A stretch of DNA of 64,000 nt from 14-2 sp963628035 (GCA_963628035.1 CAVGED010000002.1:1-64000), one strand, 5' to 3'; shown: positions 38,792 through 47,437, counted from the stretch's first letter. The notes: a model not told the origin generated them from the sequence alone. Made by a program: numbers and translations.

Positions 38792-40081
38792 TTAGCGGAT
38801 ATGCAAAAACTGCTGTTTAATATAGCTCATTTCCTTCTCGCCAAGCAGCGCATTCTCCGCGCAGGCTTCCCAGCCGTTCAGTGCATTTTCTACCTCTTCC
38901 AAAATTCTTCTGATCTTTGCTTTTGACAGATTCATCCTGCTTCCACAGGAAAAGAAATCCTCCTTTGAGAAATTCTCCGTTTTTCCATTCATACTCATCT
39001 GATGTCTTGCAAGCCATCGATTTGCAGAGTCATTCGCATATGTAATATCATAGGCAGGCGCCAGCATCCATTGCCCGGATTTATCCATCAAAAAAGAAAT
39101 GTTCTTTACATGGTCATCCTGGTTTCTTGCCAATATATTAAAAACCATCCTCCGAAATAACTGCTCCACTTCCTTTTGTCCCAGACCAAGGCGATTCATA
39201 ATCTCGAAAGCCTGTTCATAGCTGTATACTCCGGGCATATTATAATCAAAATGCGCCATGGCTCCCAGGGACTGCATGTGAAGTTTTTCTCCCGTATCGC
39301 TTCGGTCAAAGCGCTTTGTCATAAAGTGATAACACCCGGATTCCTGGCGTAACCTGCATTCGTTCATAACAATTCCGGCACGCTCTGCCATCTGATAATA
39401 TGCATACTCTATCCGTGTATACGACTTTCCATCCTCTTTCTCGCCTTTGTCCTTATTATTTCTGACTCCATCAAATTTTATCAGCCAATATTCATATCCG
39501 TCACCAGCTTGTATCTGCCCGGAACGAACATCACCGGTTTCCCGATTCCATGCCACAACCGCCTTTGCTCTCGCGCCGCCAGCCGAGGTTCCAACATTAA
39601 TGATCTGCTCCATGGTATGATCGCTGTCCATGATATGCAGCTTTTCTCTGTCAGTCAATATCGCAGTTGCCAGTTCTACCAATGCACGGATGTCAATCAC
39701 ATCATTTTTCGTAACTACATAATCCATGGCCGGAACATATTCAAGCGCTCCCATTCCCCGCTTTCCTGTATACAATAATCGCTCCACTGCCGTCAGTGTA
39801 TCGATACTTCTCCCCTGCTCCGCAAGATATCGTTCAATCAATTTGCTTCCATATTTGTCAGGCAGAGAATCAGCCAGCATCCCCGGCAGTCCGTGAAATG
39901 CGGCATTCCCCAGTCCGGGAAATGTATAAATCCGATCTTTTAACGGCATCATAATTGGCGCAACCTCAATACCGCTTCCAACAAAATCCTTATCATAGTT
40001 AAAAACAGGAATACTATCTATGCCCTCCTGGGAAACAGCCCCAATCCGCGTTCCCCACAAAAAAACCTCCGCTACATTCAT
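38792..40081 (-). CDS. hipA: HipA-family kinase toxin
   Basis: 429 residues. N-terminal HipA_N/couple-hipA regions (EVFLWGTRIGAVSQEGIDSI; GLPGMLADSLPDKYG) and a kinase-like core with GTSAGGARAKAVVAWN (nucleotide loop), YEYWLIKFDGV (Lys), catalytic loop NILARNQDDHVKNISFLMD and AYDITYAN (Mg2+-binding Asp). In Escherichia coli HipA phosphorylates glutamyl-tRNA synthetase and causes growth arrest. Start overlaps the HipB-like stop by four bases. Target in this host unknown. Confidence 0.9.
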   Translation of the reverse strand: MNVAEVFLWGTRIGAVSQEGIDSIPVFNYDKDFVGSGIEVAPIMMPLKDRIYTFPGLGNAAFHGLPGMLADSLPDKYGSKLIERYLAEQGRSIDTLTAVERLLYTGKRGMGALEYVPAMDYVVTKNDVIDIRALVELATAILTDREKLHIMDSDHTMEQIINVGTSAGGARAKAVVAWNRETGDVRSGQIQAGDGYEYWLIKFDGVRNNKDKGEKEDGKSYTRIEYAYYQMAERAGIVMNECRLRQESGCYHFMTKRFDRSDTGEKLHMQSLGAMAHFDYNMPGVYSYEQAFEIMNRLGLGQKEVEQLFRRMVFNILARNQDDHVKNISFLMDKSGQWMLAPAYDITYANDSANRWLARHQMSMNGKTENFSKEDFFSCGSRMNLSKAKIRRILEEVENALNGWEACAENALLGEKEMSYIKQQFLHIR

Positions 40082-40425
40082 CGCTTATCCTCCCCCCAGA
40101 CCCAAGCACCGGCTTCACTGTTCATCCTCGGCTTTGTCACTCGCTTTCTTTTCGGCTTTTGATCTGCAAGATCAGTCGGTTTGACTGTCTGCTCCGGAAG
40201 AAGCAATTCCAGATTCGACAGCACTCCCAATACCCGGAGCACATTTAATATACTTTCAAAATTAACACTCTCACCTTTTTCGATTCTTAAAATCGTTCTT
40301 AACGCAACCCCTGACTGCTCCTCCATTTCTGTCTGCGTATAATTCATTGCAATTCTTGTATCCTTGATGCGCTGTCCCAATTCTGCCATAATCCCCGTAT
40401 TATTCTCATACCCTGTTATCTTCAT
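40078..40425 (-). CDS. hipB: HipB-like antitoxin and autorepressor
   Basis: 115 residues from ATG at 40425 (GAGAGGAGAGACA upstream); a longer frame to 40491 would start inside the operator region. IMAELGQRIKDTRIAMNYTQ, TEMEEQSGVALRTILRIEKG and SVNFESILNVLRVLGVLSNL form an XRE helix-turn-helix domain; the C-terminal tail is basic (KPKRKRVTKPRMNSEAG). It should bind and neutralise HipA and repress its own promoter, which is bracketed by two inverted operator boxes. Confidence 0.85.
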   Translation of the reverse strand: MKITGYENNTGIMAELGQRIKDTRIAMNYTQTEMEEQSGVALRTILRIEKGESVNFESILNVLRVLGVLSNLELLLPEQTVKPTDLADQKPKRKRVTKPRMNSEAGAWVWGEDKR

Positions 40426-40458
40426 TGTCTCTCCTCTCACCTTTCGGAATAATAATAC

Positions 40459-40511
40459 GCCATATTTGGCATTTATTATAACATATTTCATTATAAAATG
40501 TCAAATATGGC
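40459..40511 (-). promoter_or_regulatory. hipBA promoter with two inverted operator boxes
   Basis: Minus strand TTGACA (40504-40499), 18-base spacer, TATAAT (40480-40475). One box, GCCATATTTGGC (40459-40470), lies at the start-site side; the other, GTCAAATATGGC (40500-40511), overlaps the -35 in inverted orientation. The surrounding sequence extends to a near-perfect long inverted repeat from 40451 to 40519. Confidence 0.75.
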
Positions 40512-40536
40512 GTATTATTTGATGTTTTTTCGCTGT

Positions 40537-42486
40537 TTAATGTTTTTTTCGCATCTGTGCATAACACTTATCGCACACCCGGCCGATCGTCCCCAGCAGC
40601 AGCGGGCTGCCGCAATATCGGCATTTCAGGATATAGTCCTTCTTATTCTTCGCCAGAAGGCGCATGATCGTGCCCTCTGTCTTCTCCCGTTCAAGATCCA
40701 GACGCTCCTGATCGATATTCTTTCCCAGACGGACCGAGAACTGATAATACAGGTCCAGCATCTTATAGAAGGTCTCGTAACGGCCAAGTCCCGAATCCCT
40801 GCACATCATCAGCGCCGGAAAGAGCAGGGAGACATCGGCAGTATATGTCTTGCAGTAATACAGCCACAGATCCACCAGGTCATTGTTCTTGATATCGATG
40901 GAACAGGTCAGCATACGGTAGAGGATATGCTTGTCCTCGAAGCCGTCGATCTCCTTGCGGTCGCGGTAAGCCCGTTCGTATAAGAACAATGGCTCTGTAA
41001 TACTGATCTTCTCAAAAGGCGGCTCTGTCTCCACAGACTTCCAGATCTTTAGGACTGCATCCAGCGGCTCCTCCATATCAAGAAGTATCTGTGGAAAGCC
41101 AAGGCTCACCTGGGACACCTCCGGCTCCTGCTCATCGAAATGTTCCCGGATATAGGAAAGTGCATCCTCTCCCATGGCGTTCACGTACCCGGCATCGTGG
41201 ATGCCGTACCGTCCGGCACGTCCGGCAATCTGCTTAATCTCCGGGACGATCAGCGGCCGCGTTGTCTTTCCGTCATACTTGTCCGTCTGCATGAATACGA
41301 TCCGCTGTACCGGGAGATTTAATCCCATGCCGATGGCATCGGTAGAAACCACCACCTTCGTCTGCCGTTCTGTGAAGAGATGGATCTGGCGGCGACGGAT
41401 CTCCGGGGGCAGGCTGCCATAGATAACGCTGGCCTTGACACCGGAACGCTCCAGCCGACCGGCAATGTCCAGCACCGCGCGCTTGCTGAAGGCGATCAGG
41501 GCATCCCCCTCCCGGACCCCCTCCGGGAAGCAGAAGGCTTCCGTCTCGCACAGCAGCGGTGTTTTTCGCTCATATCGTCGTATCTCATAGGTATCGCCGC
41601 ACAATGTGATAAGATGACAGAGTACCCGCTCTGCCGCCGGGCTCATACACACATGGATCTCCTGTGCCCGCACACCTAATACGGCACGTGTCCAGGAATG
41701 CCCCCGATCCGGATCCGAGATCATCTGTGCCTCATCGATCACTGCAATGTCATATTCCTGATCCAGATCAAGCATCTCCACGGTGGATGATGTGACCTTG
41801 CTGCCATCCTCATAGATACGTTCCTCTCCGGTGAGCATGGTGCAGGGCAGACCGAAATCCTTCATTTTCTCATAGACCTCCAGCGCCAGCAGACGCAATG
41901 GGCCCAAATATACGCCGTGTTCGGCCGTTTTTAACCGCTGAAGTGCCTCATAGGTCTTGCCGCAGTTGGTGGGGCCGATGTGCAGAATAAACCTGCGCTG
42001 CATCGCAAGCGCCTCCGGGAACTCTGTCTCCGGGCGGGTGGGAACCATGTTAATGATCTGTGGACGTATCCCATTCTCTCCATAGCTTCTGCACAATGCC
42101 CGCAGGGTCTTCTGACAGATATCATAGGGCATTTCTTCCCGCAGGAAATCCAGGAACTTCTGCGTCACCAGCTCGGTCTCCGCCTCTGTCATGCCGCCCA
42201 GATCCAGTCGCACCAGCTCCGGCATCATCATATCCCGGATCCTCATGATGGCGATCTGGTTATTTGCCTTTATCGCAAAATAGACCAGATTTCGGATCTG
42301 ACGATGATACTCCTCCAGATGCGCCTGGCTGATCTTGGATGCCTTGGTTCTTCTCATCTCACCAAGGATCGTGCTGATCCGCTGCTCGTAAGTCTTCTTT
42401 CCGTCGTTATTTTTCTTTTTTAAATGCTGGGCACAGGTTTTATACTGCGTAAAATAAAACTGCGCGAGTTTTTCCTTCTGTATCAT
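40537..42486 (-). CDS. SUV3-like DExH RNA helicase with zinc ribbon
   Basis: 649 residues from ATG at 42486 (MIQKEKLAQFYF), since an earlier ATG lies within the upstream gene. Helical N-terminal domain, then Walker A LHIGPTNCGKTYEALQRLK, YLGPLRLLALEVYEKM (Ia), VIDEAQMISDPDRG (motif II), ALIAFSKRAV (IV), VVVSTDAIGMGLNLPVQRIV (V) and IKQIAGRAGRYG (VI), a Suv3-type C-terminal domain and a final zinc ribbon CRYCGSPLLL..CDKC. Mitochondrial Suv3 works with an exoribonuclease in RNA turnover; bacterial homologues are poorly studied. Confidence 0.85.
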   Translation of the reverse strand: MIQKEKLAQFYFTQYKTCAQHLKKKNNDGKKTYEQRISTILGEMRRTKASKISQAHLEEYHRQIRNLVYFAIKANNQIAIMRIRDMMMPELVRLDLGGMTEAETELVTQKFLDFLREEMPYDICQKTLRALCRSYGENGIRPQIINMVPTRPETEFPEALAMQRRFILHIGPTNCGKTYEALQRLKTAEHGVYLGPLRLLALEVYEKMKDFGLPCTMLTGEERIYEDGSKVTSSTVEMLDLDQEYDIAVIDEAQMISDPDRGHSWTRAVLGVRAQEIHVCMSPAAERVLCHLITLCGDTYEIRRYERKTPLLCETEAFCFPEGVREGDALIAFSKRAVLDIAGRLERSGVKASVIYGSLPPEIRRRQIHLFTERQTKVVVSTDAIGMGLNLPVQRIVFMQTDKYDGKTTRPLIVPEIKQIAGRAGRYGIHDAGYVNAMGEDALSYIREHFDEQEPEVSQVSLGFPQILLDMEEPLDAVLKIWKSVETEPPFEKISITEPLFLYERAYRDRKEIDGFEDKHILYRMLTCSIDIKNNDLVDLWLYYCKTYTADVSLLFPALMMCRDSGLGRYETFYKMLDLYYQFSVRLGKNIDQERLDLEREKTEGTIMRLLAKNKKDYILKCRYCGSPLLLGTIGRVCDKCYAQMRKKH

Positions 42487-42506
42487 TGGTCTTGAAAGCC
42501 TTTCCC

Positions 42507-43052
42507 TTATTCTACCACATTTAGGTAACTGCTGACGCAATACAATACCTGTCCGTTATATTCCACCCTGGACCAGCCAAGCTCTGTATTGATACCTGTC
42601 CGCACGAATACCTCTCCCGCATGGAGCGTAGCCACCACCACGGAATTCGGATTTGTCACGCTGGGGATACTCCGCAGGTTGATCTCAATCTTGGGCGTTA
42701 CCTGCTCCTGGCAATCGCTGAACTTCGTCTTGATTCCATCGTCCTCCGGCTTCTCCGGACTTCCGCCGCCGGTTTGAGCCCCGGTGCCTTCCTGACTTCC
42801 GTCGCCGGGCTGGCCGTCAGTGTTTTCCTGGCTCTTGCTGTCCTCCCGGTTCCCGGCACTCTCGTCCCCGGTCGGCTGACCATCAACGTTTCCCTCTATC
42901 CCCGGGGTTTCGTCTCCCCCGTCTTTTCCTCCGAAGGTCTTAAAGATCAGCACAACTGCCACAGCCAGAACCGCTACAAAGCATACTGACGCAACAATGA
43001 TCCTGATTATAATCTTCTTGCTTTCACGTTCTTCAAACTCATCATCAAACAT
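42507..43052 (-). CDS. Membrane-anchored SH3-domain protein
   Basis: 181 residues; GGGAAAGAAGGAAAAGA precedes ATG. A single transmembrane helix (about 15-41, IIIRIIVASVCFVAVLAVAV), a Gly/Asp/Glu/Ser-rich low-complexity linker (about 45-108), and a C-terminal bacterial SH3-like domain (LRSIPSVTNPNSVVVATLHA, GEVFVRTGINTELGWSRVEY, NGQVLYCVSSYLNVVE) facing outside. Such domains bind cell-wall peptides. It lies 20 bases before the helicase start, so the two may be co-transcribed. Confidence 0.75.
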   Translation of the reverse strand: MFDDEFEERESKKIIIRIIVASVCFVAVLAVAVVLIFKTFGGKDGGDETPGIEGNVDGQPTGDESAGNREDSKSQENTDGQPGDGSQEGTGAQTGGGSPEKPEDDGIKTKFSDCQEQVTPKIEINLRSIPSVTNPNSVVVATLHAGEVFVRTGINTELGWSRVEYNGQVLYCVSSYLNVVE

Positions 43053-43070
43053 TCTTTTCCTTCTTTCCCT

Positions 43071-44246
43071 CTAAACAGGCTGCTTCACTGCCCGGTTCAG
43101 ACTTTCCGTCATGAAGAGCAGGAGCAGAATAAATATAATAAGAAACAACGGCATCAATCGGATACTGATATGGTTGGCAATCAGGCCGAATAACGGCGGC
43201 ATAAAGGTAGATCCCACATAGGCGCAGGCCATCTGGATGCCAATAATGGCCTGGGAATGCTCCTTACCGAAATTGTAAGGCGTGGAATGGACAATCGATG
43301 GGTAAACCGGCGCACAACCAAGACCGGTAACGATCAGTCCTCCCAGGGCAAGCCAGTCTGCAGTCACCGGAAGGGCAATGCACAGAATGCCAAAAGCAGC
43401 GATCACCGCGCCAATACGGATCAGCCACCGATCACCCAAACGCTCCGTCACAAGTCCGGACAGAAAACGCCCTGCCGTGATACCGATAAAGAAGAACGAG
43501 GCAAAGGCTGCTGCCATCCGGGGCGTTATGTTCCTGACCTGAACCAGATAACTGCTGGCCCAGAGCATAACGGTGCTCTCTGCGGCACAGTATGCAAAGA
43601 AGCCCACAAGAACCTGCGGGACACCCTTGATCTTCAATACGCCCAAAATCCCATTGGAAGCCGGGGCGCTGTCATCACTATCGGAAGCCTCCGCAACCTG
43701 AAGCCTCTTCCATAAGGGAAGCGTGCAAAACAGAAGGACTGTGATACCGAACTGGATCGCTGACACAGTCCGATATCCGCTGTTCCAACCGGCAGACCCG
43801 GCCAGCGCCCAGCTCATAATGTAGGGACTTGCAATGGTTCCGACACCCCAGAAGCAATGAAGCCAGCTCATATGGCGCGAGGAATAGTGAAGCGCCACAT
43901 AATTGTTCAGCGCCGCGTCCACTGCCCCGGCTCCAAGTCCATAAGGAACGGCCCACACGCACAGCATCCAGAACTGCGAAGATACGGAAAACCCCATCAG
44001 TGCAGCTGCTGTCAGGAAGACACTGAAAGCCGTCACCCGTCCGGTTCCAAGCTTGCGTGTCAGACGGTCCGACATCAGGCTGGAAAGGATGGTTCCACCG
44101 GATATGATCATAGATACCATTCCGGCGTAGGACAGAGGCACACCAAATTCCTGGCGCATAACAGGCCAGGCAGATCCCAACAGAGAATCCGGGAGTCCCA
44201 GACTGATAAACGCGATATAAATGATTAAAAGCAATATTGTATACAT
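43071..44246 (-). CDS. MFS transporter
   Basis: 391 residues with about twelve transmembrane helices. The N-terminus MYTILLLIIYIAFISLGLPD, the MSDRLTRKLGTGRVTAFS loop 2-3 motif and VTERLGDRWLIRIGAVIAA in the second half are typical of major facilitator proteins of the FucP/bypass-type sugar or drug transporters. Substrate not predictable. The ribosome binding site is weak (GGTGTGAG), and a 36-residue ORF lies just upstream, so coupled translation is possible. Confidence 0.85.
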   Translation of the reverse strand: MYTILLLIIYIAFISLGLPDSLLGSAWPVMRQEFGVPLSYAGMVSMIISGGTILSSLMSDRLTRKLGTGRVTAFSVFLTAAALMGFSVSSQFWMLCVWAVPYGLGAGAVDAALNNYVALHYSSRHMSWLHCFWGVGTIASPYIMSWALAGSAGWNSGYRTVSAIQFGITVLLFCTLPLWKRLQVAEASDSDDSAPASNGILGVLKIKGVPQVLVGFFAYCAAESTVMLWASSYLVQVRNITPRMAAAFASFFFIGITAGRFLSGLVTERLGDRWLIRIGAVIAAFGILCIALPVTADWLALGGLIVTGLGCAPVYPSIVHSTPYNFGKEHSQAIIGIQMACAYVGSTFMPPLFGLIANHISIRLMPLFLIIFILLLLFMTESLNRAVKQPV

Positions 44247-44250
44247 AAAC

Positions 44251-44361
44251 TCACACCTGTTTCAACCTTCTCGCATGCGCCATGGCTGCAATATAGCAAT
44301 CGTTCAGCCCACGCCCATTCGCAATATGATAAAGAATAGCACGAAAATCCGCTAAAATCAA
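44251..44361 (-). CDS. Possible 36-residue leader ORF of the MFS gene
   Basis: TTG start (44361) with AAGGAGG nine bases upstream, ending at TGA four bases before the MFS ATG. The product (LADFRAILYHIANGRGLNDC, then YIAAMAHARRLKQV) looks like ordinary coding sequence. It may be a leader peptide or the leftover end of a lost gene. No homologue recognised. Confidence 0.4.
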   Translation of the reverse strand: MILADFRAILYHIANGRGLNDCYIAAMAHARRLKQV

Positions 44362-44375
44362 GTATCATCTCCTCC

Positions 44376-44405
44376 TTGACAAATGCAGCGCAGATTCATT
44401 ATACT
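44376..44405 (+). promoter_or_regulatory. Promoter of XRE membrane regulator gene
   Basis: TTGACA (44376-44381), 18-base spacer, TATACT (44400-44405), about 65 bases before the ATG at 44473. Confidence 0.7.
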
Positions 44406-44472
44406 AAATAATGAAATTACCACCGTTATAAAGCTTAGGCATACCCGAAATAAAAACATTAAAGGAATCGCC

Positions 44473-45099
44473 ATGAATAATATAAAATCAATTATCGCCC
44501 AAAATATCACAGATTTACGCCGTGCCAAAGGGCTTACACAGCTTGAGCTCGCCGAGCAGCTTAATTACTCCGATAAAGCTGTCTCCAAATGGGAGCGCGC
44601 AGAATCGATGCCGGATGTTTCTGTCTTAGTAGACATCGCGGATTTATTTGATGTGCCGCTGGATTACCTGGTGCGCGCAGAACATCCCCCAAAGGAAATA
44701 CCGCCTTCAGAGAAAGCTTTATCCCCAGATGAAGCACCATACCGGAAAGAATATATCAGCGGCGTATCCATACTGTTGGTATGGCTTATTGCCGTATTGG
44801 TTTTTGTAATCATTACCCTTTCCGCCAAAGACGCACATTCCCAATGGCTGTCATTTATCTACGCCATCCCGGTCTCTGCGATCGTATGGCTGGTGTTTAA
44901 CAGTATCTGGTTCAATCCGCGCCTGAATTATTTCATTGTCTCACTTTTAATGTGGTCGGTTTTTTTGAGCATACAATTAACGCTGTTTTCCCTGGGTATC
45001 AATGCCTGGCTGATTTATCTTCTTGGTATTCCGGGACAGATTATTATCATCCTTTGGGCGCTGATAAAAAAGCCCCGGAAGCAAGAAGAAATCTCCTGA
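44473..45099 (+). CDS. XRE regulator with membrane-spanning C-terminus
   Basis: 208 residues from ATG at 44473 (AAAGGAATCGCC upstream). The N-terminal helix-turn-helix (SIIAQNITDLRRAKGLTQLE, LAEQLNYSDKAVSKWERAES, MPDVSVLVDIADLFDVPLDY) is followed by a Pro-rich linker and four hydrophobic helices (about 97-200). This membrane-tethered XRE layout is common in Firmicutes and may let an envelope signal control DNA binding. Targets unknown; the divergent MFS gene is a possible one. Confidence 0.8.
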   Translation: MNNIKSIIAQNITDLRRAKGLTQLELAEQLNYSDKAVSKWERAESMPDVSVLVDIADLFDVPLDYLVRAEHPPKEIPPSEKALSPDEAPYRKEYISGVSILLVWLIAVLVFVIITLSAKDAHSQWLSFIYAIPVSAIVWLVFNSIWFNPRLNYFIVSLLMWSVFLSIQLTLFSLGINAWLIYLLGIPGQIIIILWALIKKPRKQEEIS

Positions 45100-45112
45100 C
45101 ACACCTTCTTAA

Positions 45113-45143
45113 AGTCCGCAAGTCTTGAAAATGCGGGCTTTTT
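45113..45143 (+). terminator. Terminator after XRE gene
   Basis: AGTCCGCA pairs with TGCGGGCT (one G-T pair) across an 11-base loop, followed by TTTTCT. Confidence 0.75.
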
Positions 45144-45159
45144 CTATGCAACTCTCCCG

Positions 45160-45192
45160 CTGGTAGAGCGGTAGAGTCCCTTACTCTACCAG
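45160..45192. repeat. Inverted repeat upstream of the degV pair
   Basis: CTGGTAGAG (45160-45168) pairs with CTCTACCAG (45184-45192); an inner GTAGAGT/ACTCTAC pair gives an alternative fold. It lies 40 bases before the degV promoter, so it may be an operator. Confidence 0.6.
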
Positions 45193-45231
45193 TAGATTCA
45201 AAGGATTATAGTGTAGAAAAGCAGCCGTAGA

Positions 45232-45260
45232 TTGAGTTATCCCGGATGATCGCATATACT
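45232..45260 (+). promoter_or_regulatory. Promoter of the degV pair
   Basis: TTGAGT (45232-45237), 17-base spacer, TATACT (45255-45260), with the first ATG at 45292. Confidence 0.75.
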
Positions 45261-45291
45261 AAAGCAAATTTCGATCCAAAGGAGAGAGCTC

Positions 45292-46170
45292 ATGTCTTAT
45301 GCTATTGTAACAGACTCAACTGCAAACCTGACCGCAAAACAATTAGAAGAAAATAATGTGATCGCAATTCCATTTTCTTACTTTTTAAAAGAACAGGAAT
45401 ATAGCTGCCGGGATCTCGACAGCTTTGACGACAAACAATATTATGACGCCATTCGAAGCGGCGCGAAAGTCACCACCTCCCAGATAAATCCCCAGCGCTA
45501 TATCGACAGTATGCAGCCGTTGCTGGAGTCCGGCGAAGATATCCTTTTTATCGGGATATCCTCCGGGATAAGCGGTGCCTATGCCTCTGCAGAAATGGCA
45601 AGAAAGCAATTACTGGAAGAATTTCCGGAACGCAGGATCGAACTGATCGACAGCCTGTGTGCCGGGCTGGGAGAAGGCCTGCTGGTCTTAAAGGCTGCAA
45701 AGTGCCGTCTGAACGGAATGGAATTACAGGAAACCGCCCAGAGACTGCTTTCCGTCCGCGAGCGGATATATCAGGTATTCATCGTGAATGACCTGATGCA
45801 TCTGAGGCGAACCGGAAGACTGTCTAATATGGGCGCTATCGTTGGCTCTGTGTTGGGAATAAAGCCATTGTTAAAAGGAAATGAGAACGGCAAGATCATT
45901 GCGTTTGAAAAAATCAGAGGAAGAAAGAAAGCCATAAAGGCAATGGCTGAAAAATATTTTACCCTGGCCCAAAATCCGACGCACCAGACCATCGCCATCT
46001 CACATGCCGACTGCGAAGAGGACGCCAAATATCTGGCAAGTCTGCTGCAGGAAAAGCTTGCACCAAAAGAAATCATTCTGGCAAAACACGAGCCTGCCAC
46101 CGGCTCACATATCGGTCCCGGCGCGCTAGCCCTCTTCTTTGAAGGGGACAATGATGTGCGTTACAAATAA
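45292..46170 (+). CDS. DegV family fatty-acid-binding protein
   Basis: 292 residues; GGAGAGAGCTC precedes ATG. MSYAIVTDSTANLTAKQLEE, TTSQINPQRYIDSMQPLLES, GISSGISGAYASAEMARKQL, VNDLMHLRRTGRLSNMGAIV and SHIGPGALALFF are the full set of DegV motifs. DegV/FakB-type proteins hold a fatty acid for phosphorylation by a FakA-type kinase before phospholipid synthesis. No kinase gene is adjacent. First of a tandem pair. Confidence 0.92.
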   Translation: MSYAIVTDSTANLTAKQLEENNVIAIPFSYFLKEQEYSCRDLDSFDDKQYYDAIRSGAKVTTSQINPQRYIDSMQPLLESGEDILFIGISSGISGAYASAEMARKQLLEEFPERRIELIDSLCAGLGEGLLVLKAAKCRLNGMELQETAQRLLSVRERIYQVFIVNDLMHLRRTGRLSNMGAIVGSVLGIKPLLKGNENGKIIAFEKIRGRKKAIKAMAEKYFTLAQNPTHQTIAISHADCEEDAKYLASLLQEKLAPKEIILAKHEPATGSHIGPGALALFFEGDNDVRYK

Positions 46171-46184
46171 CAGGAGGTTATCAT

Positions 46185-47075
46185 ATGAACACAAAATTTA
46201 TCTTATCATGCGAGTCCACAGTTGATCTTCCGTTTTCTTATGTAAACGAGCGGAACATCCCGGTCATTTTCTATTCCTATCTGGTAGATGATAAGGAATA
46301 TGTTGACGATATGCTGCGTGACCCGGAGGCTTTACCGCGATTCTATCAATTACTCGCAGAGGGAAAGATGCCCGCAACTTCTCAGCTTACCGAATTTCAG
46401 TATGAGGAATTTTTTGAGGAACAACTGCAGCGCGGCGATTTGCTTCACATTGTATTTGGCACCGGCATGACGCAGTCCTTTCAAAACGCAGAGCGTGCAG
46501 CAGACGTGTTAAGAGAGAAATATCCGAACCGCAAGCTTATCGTGGTTGACTCTCTGTGCAGTTCCTCCGGCTACGGATTGCTGGTCGATTATGCTGCTGA
46601 TATGCGTGACCGCGGATGTTCTATGGAAGAGACGGAAAAATGGCTCATAGACAATCGAAAAAAGGTTCATCATCAATTCTTTTCTACCGAATTAGACCAT
46701 TACCGCCGCAGCGGCAGAATGTCAGGAGCTACCGCTATGATCGCCACCATCTTGGGAATCTGCCCGATCATGCGTCTGGACGATAAAGGACGTATCATCG
46801 CATACAGCAAGGTTCGCGGTAAGGTCAATGCCATAAAAACTACCGTAGACACCATGGAGCAGCACGCCAGGGACGGCGCACAATACTCCGGGAAATGCTT
46901 TATCTGCCATTCAAACTGTCCACAGGAAGCCGAAAAGACCAAACAAGCCATACTGGCCCGCTTCCCGAACCTGCATGACATCCGAATCTGTGATATCGGA
47001 ACGATCATTGCCGCCCATTGCGGCCCCGGAACAGTGGCCACGTTTTTCCTTGGTGATGAGAGAGCACCGGAATAA
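46185..47075 (+). CDS. DegV family fatty-acid-binding protein (second copy)
   Basis: 296 residues; AGGAGGTTATCAT precedes ATG, 14 bases after the first DegV stop. FILSCESTVDLPFSYVNERN, MPATSQLTEFQYEEFFEEQL, VFGTGMTQSFQNAERAADVL, TELDHYRRSGRMSGATAMIA and AHCGPGTVATFF give a complete DegV protein, well diverged from its neighbour. Two binding proteins with different acyl-chain preference, as for FakB1/FakB2, is the likely reason for the pair (inference). Confidence 0.92.
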   Translation: MNTKFILSCESTVDLPFSYVNERNIPVIFYSYLVDDKEYVDDMLRDPEALPRFYQLLAEGKMPATSQLTEFQYEEFFEEQLQRGDLLHIVFGTGMTQSFQNAERAADVLREKYPNRKLIVVDSLCSSSGYGLLVDYAADMRDRGCSMEETEKWLIDNRKKVHHQFFSTELDHYRRSGRMSGATAMIATILGICPIMRLDDKGRIIAYSKVRGKVNAIKTTVDTMEQHARDGAQYSGKCFICHSNCPQEAEKTKQAILARFPNLHDIRICDIGTIIAAHCGPGTVATFFLGDERAPE

Positions 47076-47086
47076 TTAAATAGGTC

Positions 47087-47238
47087 TGACCTCGGTATCC
47101 CCACTTCACGTGAGACGAGAAAGTCTGATACAGGATATTCCCCCTCACGCGGGACGGGAGGGTCTGACCCAGGAATCCGCTCCCCTTATAAGAGCGGATT
47201 CCGAGGTCACTCGAAGCTTCGAGGCCCGGCTGGGCCTC
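47087..47238. repeat. Palindrome-rich spacer with 39-base degenerate repeats
   Basis: Three units beginning GTCTGA at 39-base period lie inside an outer inverted repeat TGACCTCGG/CCGAGGTCA (47087-47095, 47201-47209), with an inner stem GGAATCCGCT/AGCGGATTCC. They are followed by the perfect palindrome TCGAAGCTTCGA (47211-47222) and hairpin GAGGCCC/GGGCCTC (47221-47238). No coding frame. Possibly a small mobile palindromic element. Confidence 0.75.
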
Positions 47239-47239
47239 G

Positions 47240-47286
47240 TTAAAAAGAAAAGATACCATGCACCGCATGATATCTTTTCTTTTTAA
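47240..47286. terminator. Bidirectional terminator between degV pair and tRNA cluster
   Basis: TTAAAAAGAAAAGATA pairs perfectly with TATCTTTTCTTTTTAA (16 bp) around a 15-base loop. A-rich and T-rich arms on both sides let it end both the plus-strand degV transcript and the minus-strand tRNA transcript. Confidence 0.85.
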
Positions 47287-47290
47287 AGTA

Positions 47291-47363
47291 AGCGCGAGAC
47301 GGGACTCGAACCCGCGGCCTCGACCTTGGCAAGGTCGCGCTCCACCAACTGAGCCACTCGCGC
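47291..47363 (-). tRNA. tRNA-Gly (GCC)
   Basis: Cloverleaf on the minus strand: acceptor GCGCGAG/CTCGCGC, D arm with GGCTCAGTTGGT, anticodon loop TTGCCAA (anticodon GCC), T arm GGGTTCGAGTCCC. 73 bases, CCA not encoded. Confidence 0.97.
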
Positions 47364-47366
47364 ATA

Positions 47367-47437
47367 AGCGGGTGATGGGAATCGAACCCACGTGTCCAGC
47401 TTGGAAGGCTGGTGTTCTACCATTGAACTACACCCGC
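47367..47437 (-). tRNA. tRNA-Gly (TCC)
   Basis: Minus strand: acceptor GCGGGTG/CACCCGC, anticodon loop CTTCCAA (anticodon TCC), T arm TGGGTTCGATTCCCA. 71 bases, CCA not encoded. Confidence 0.97.
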
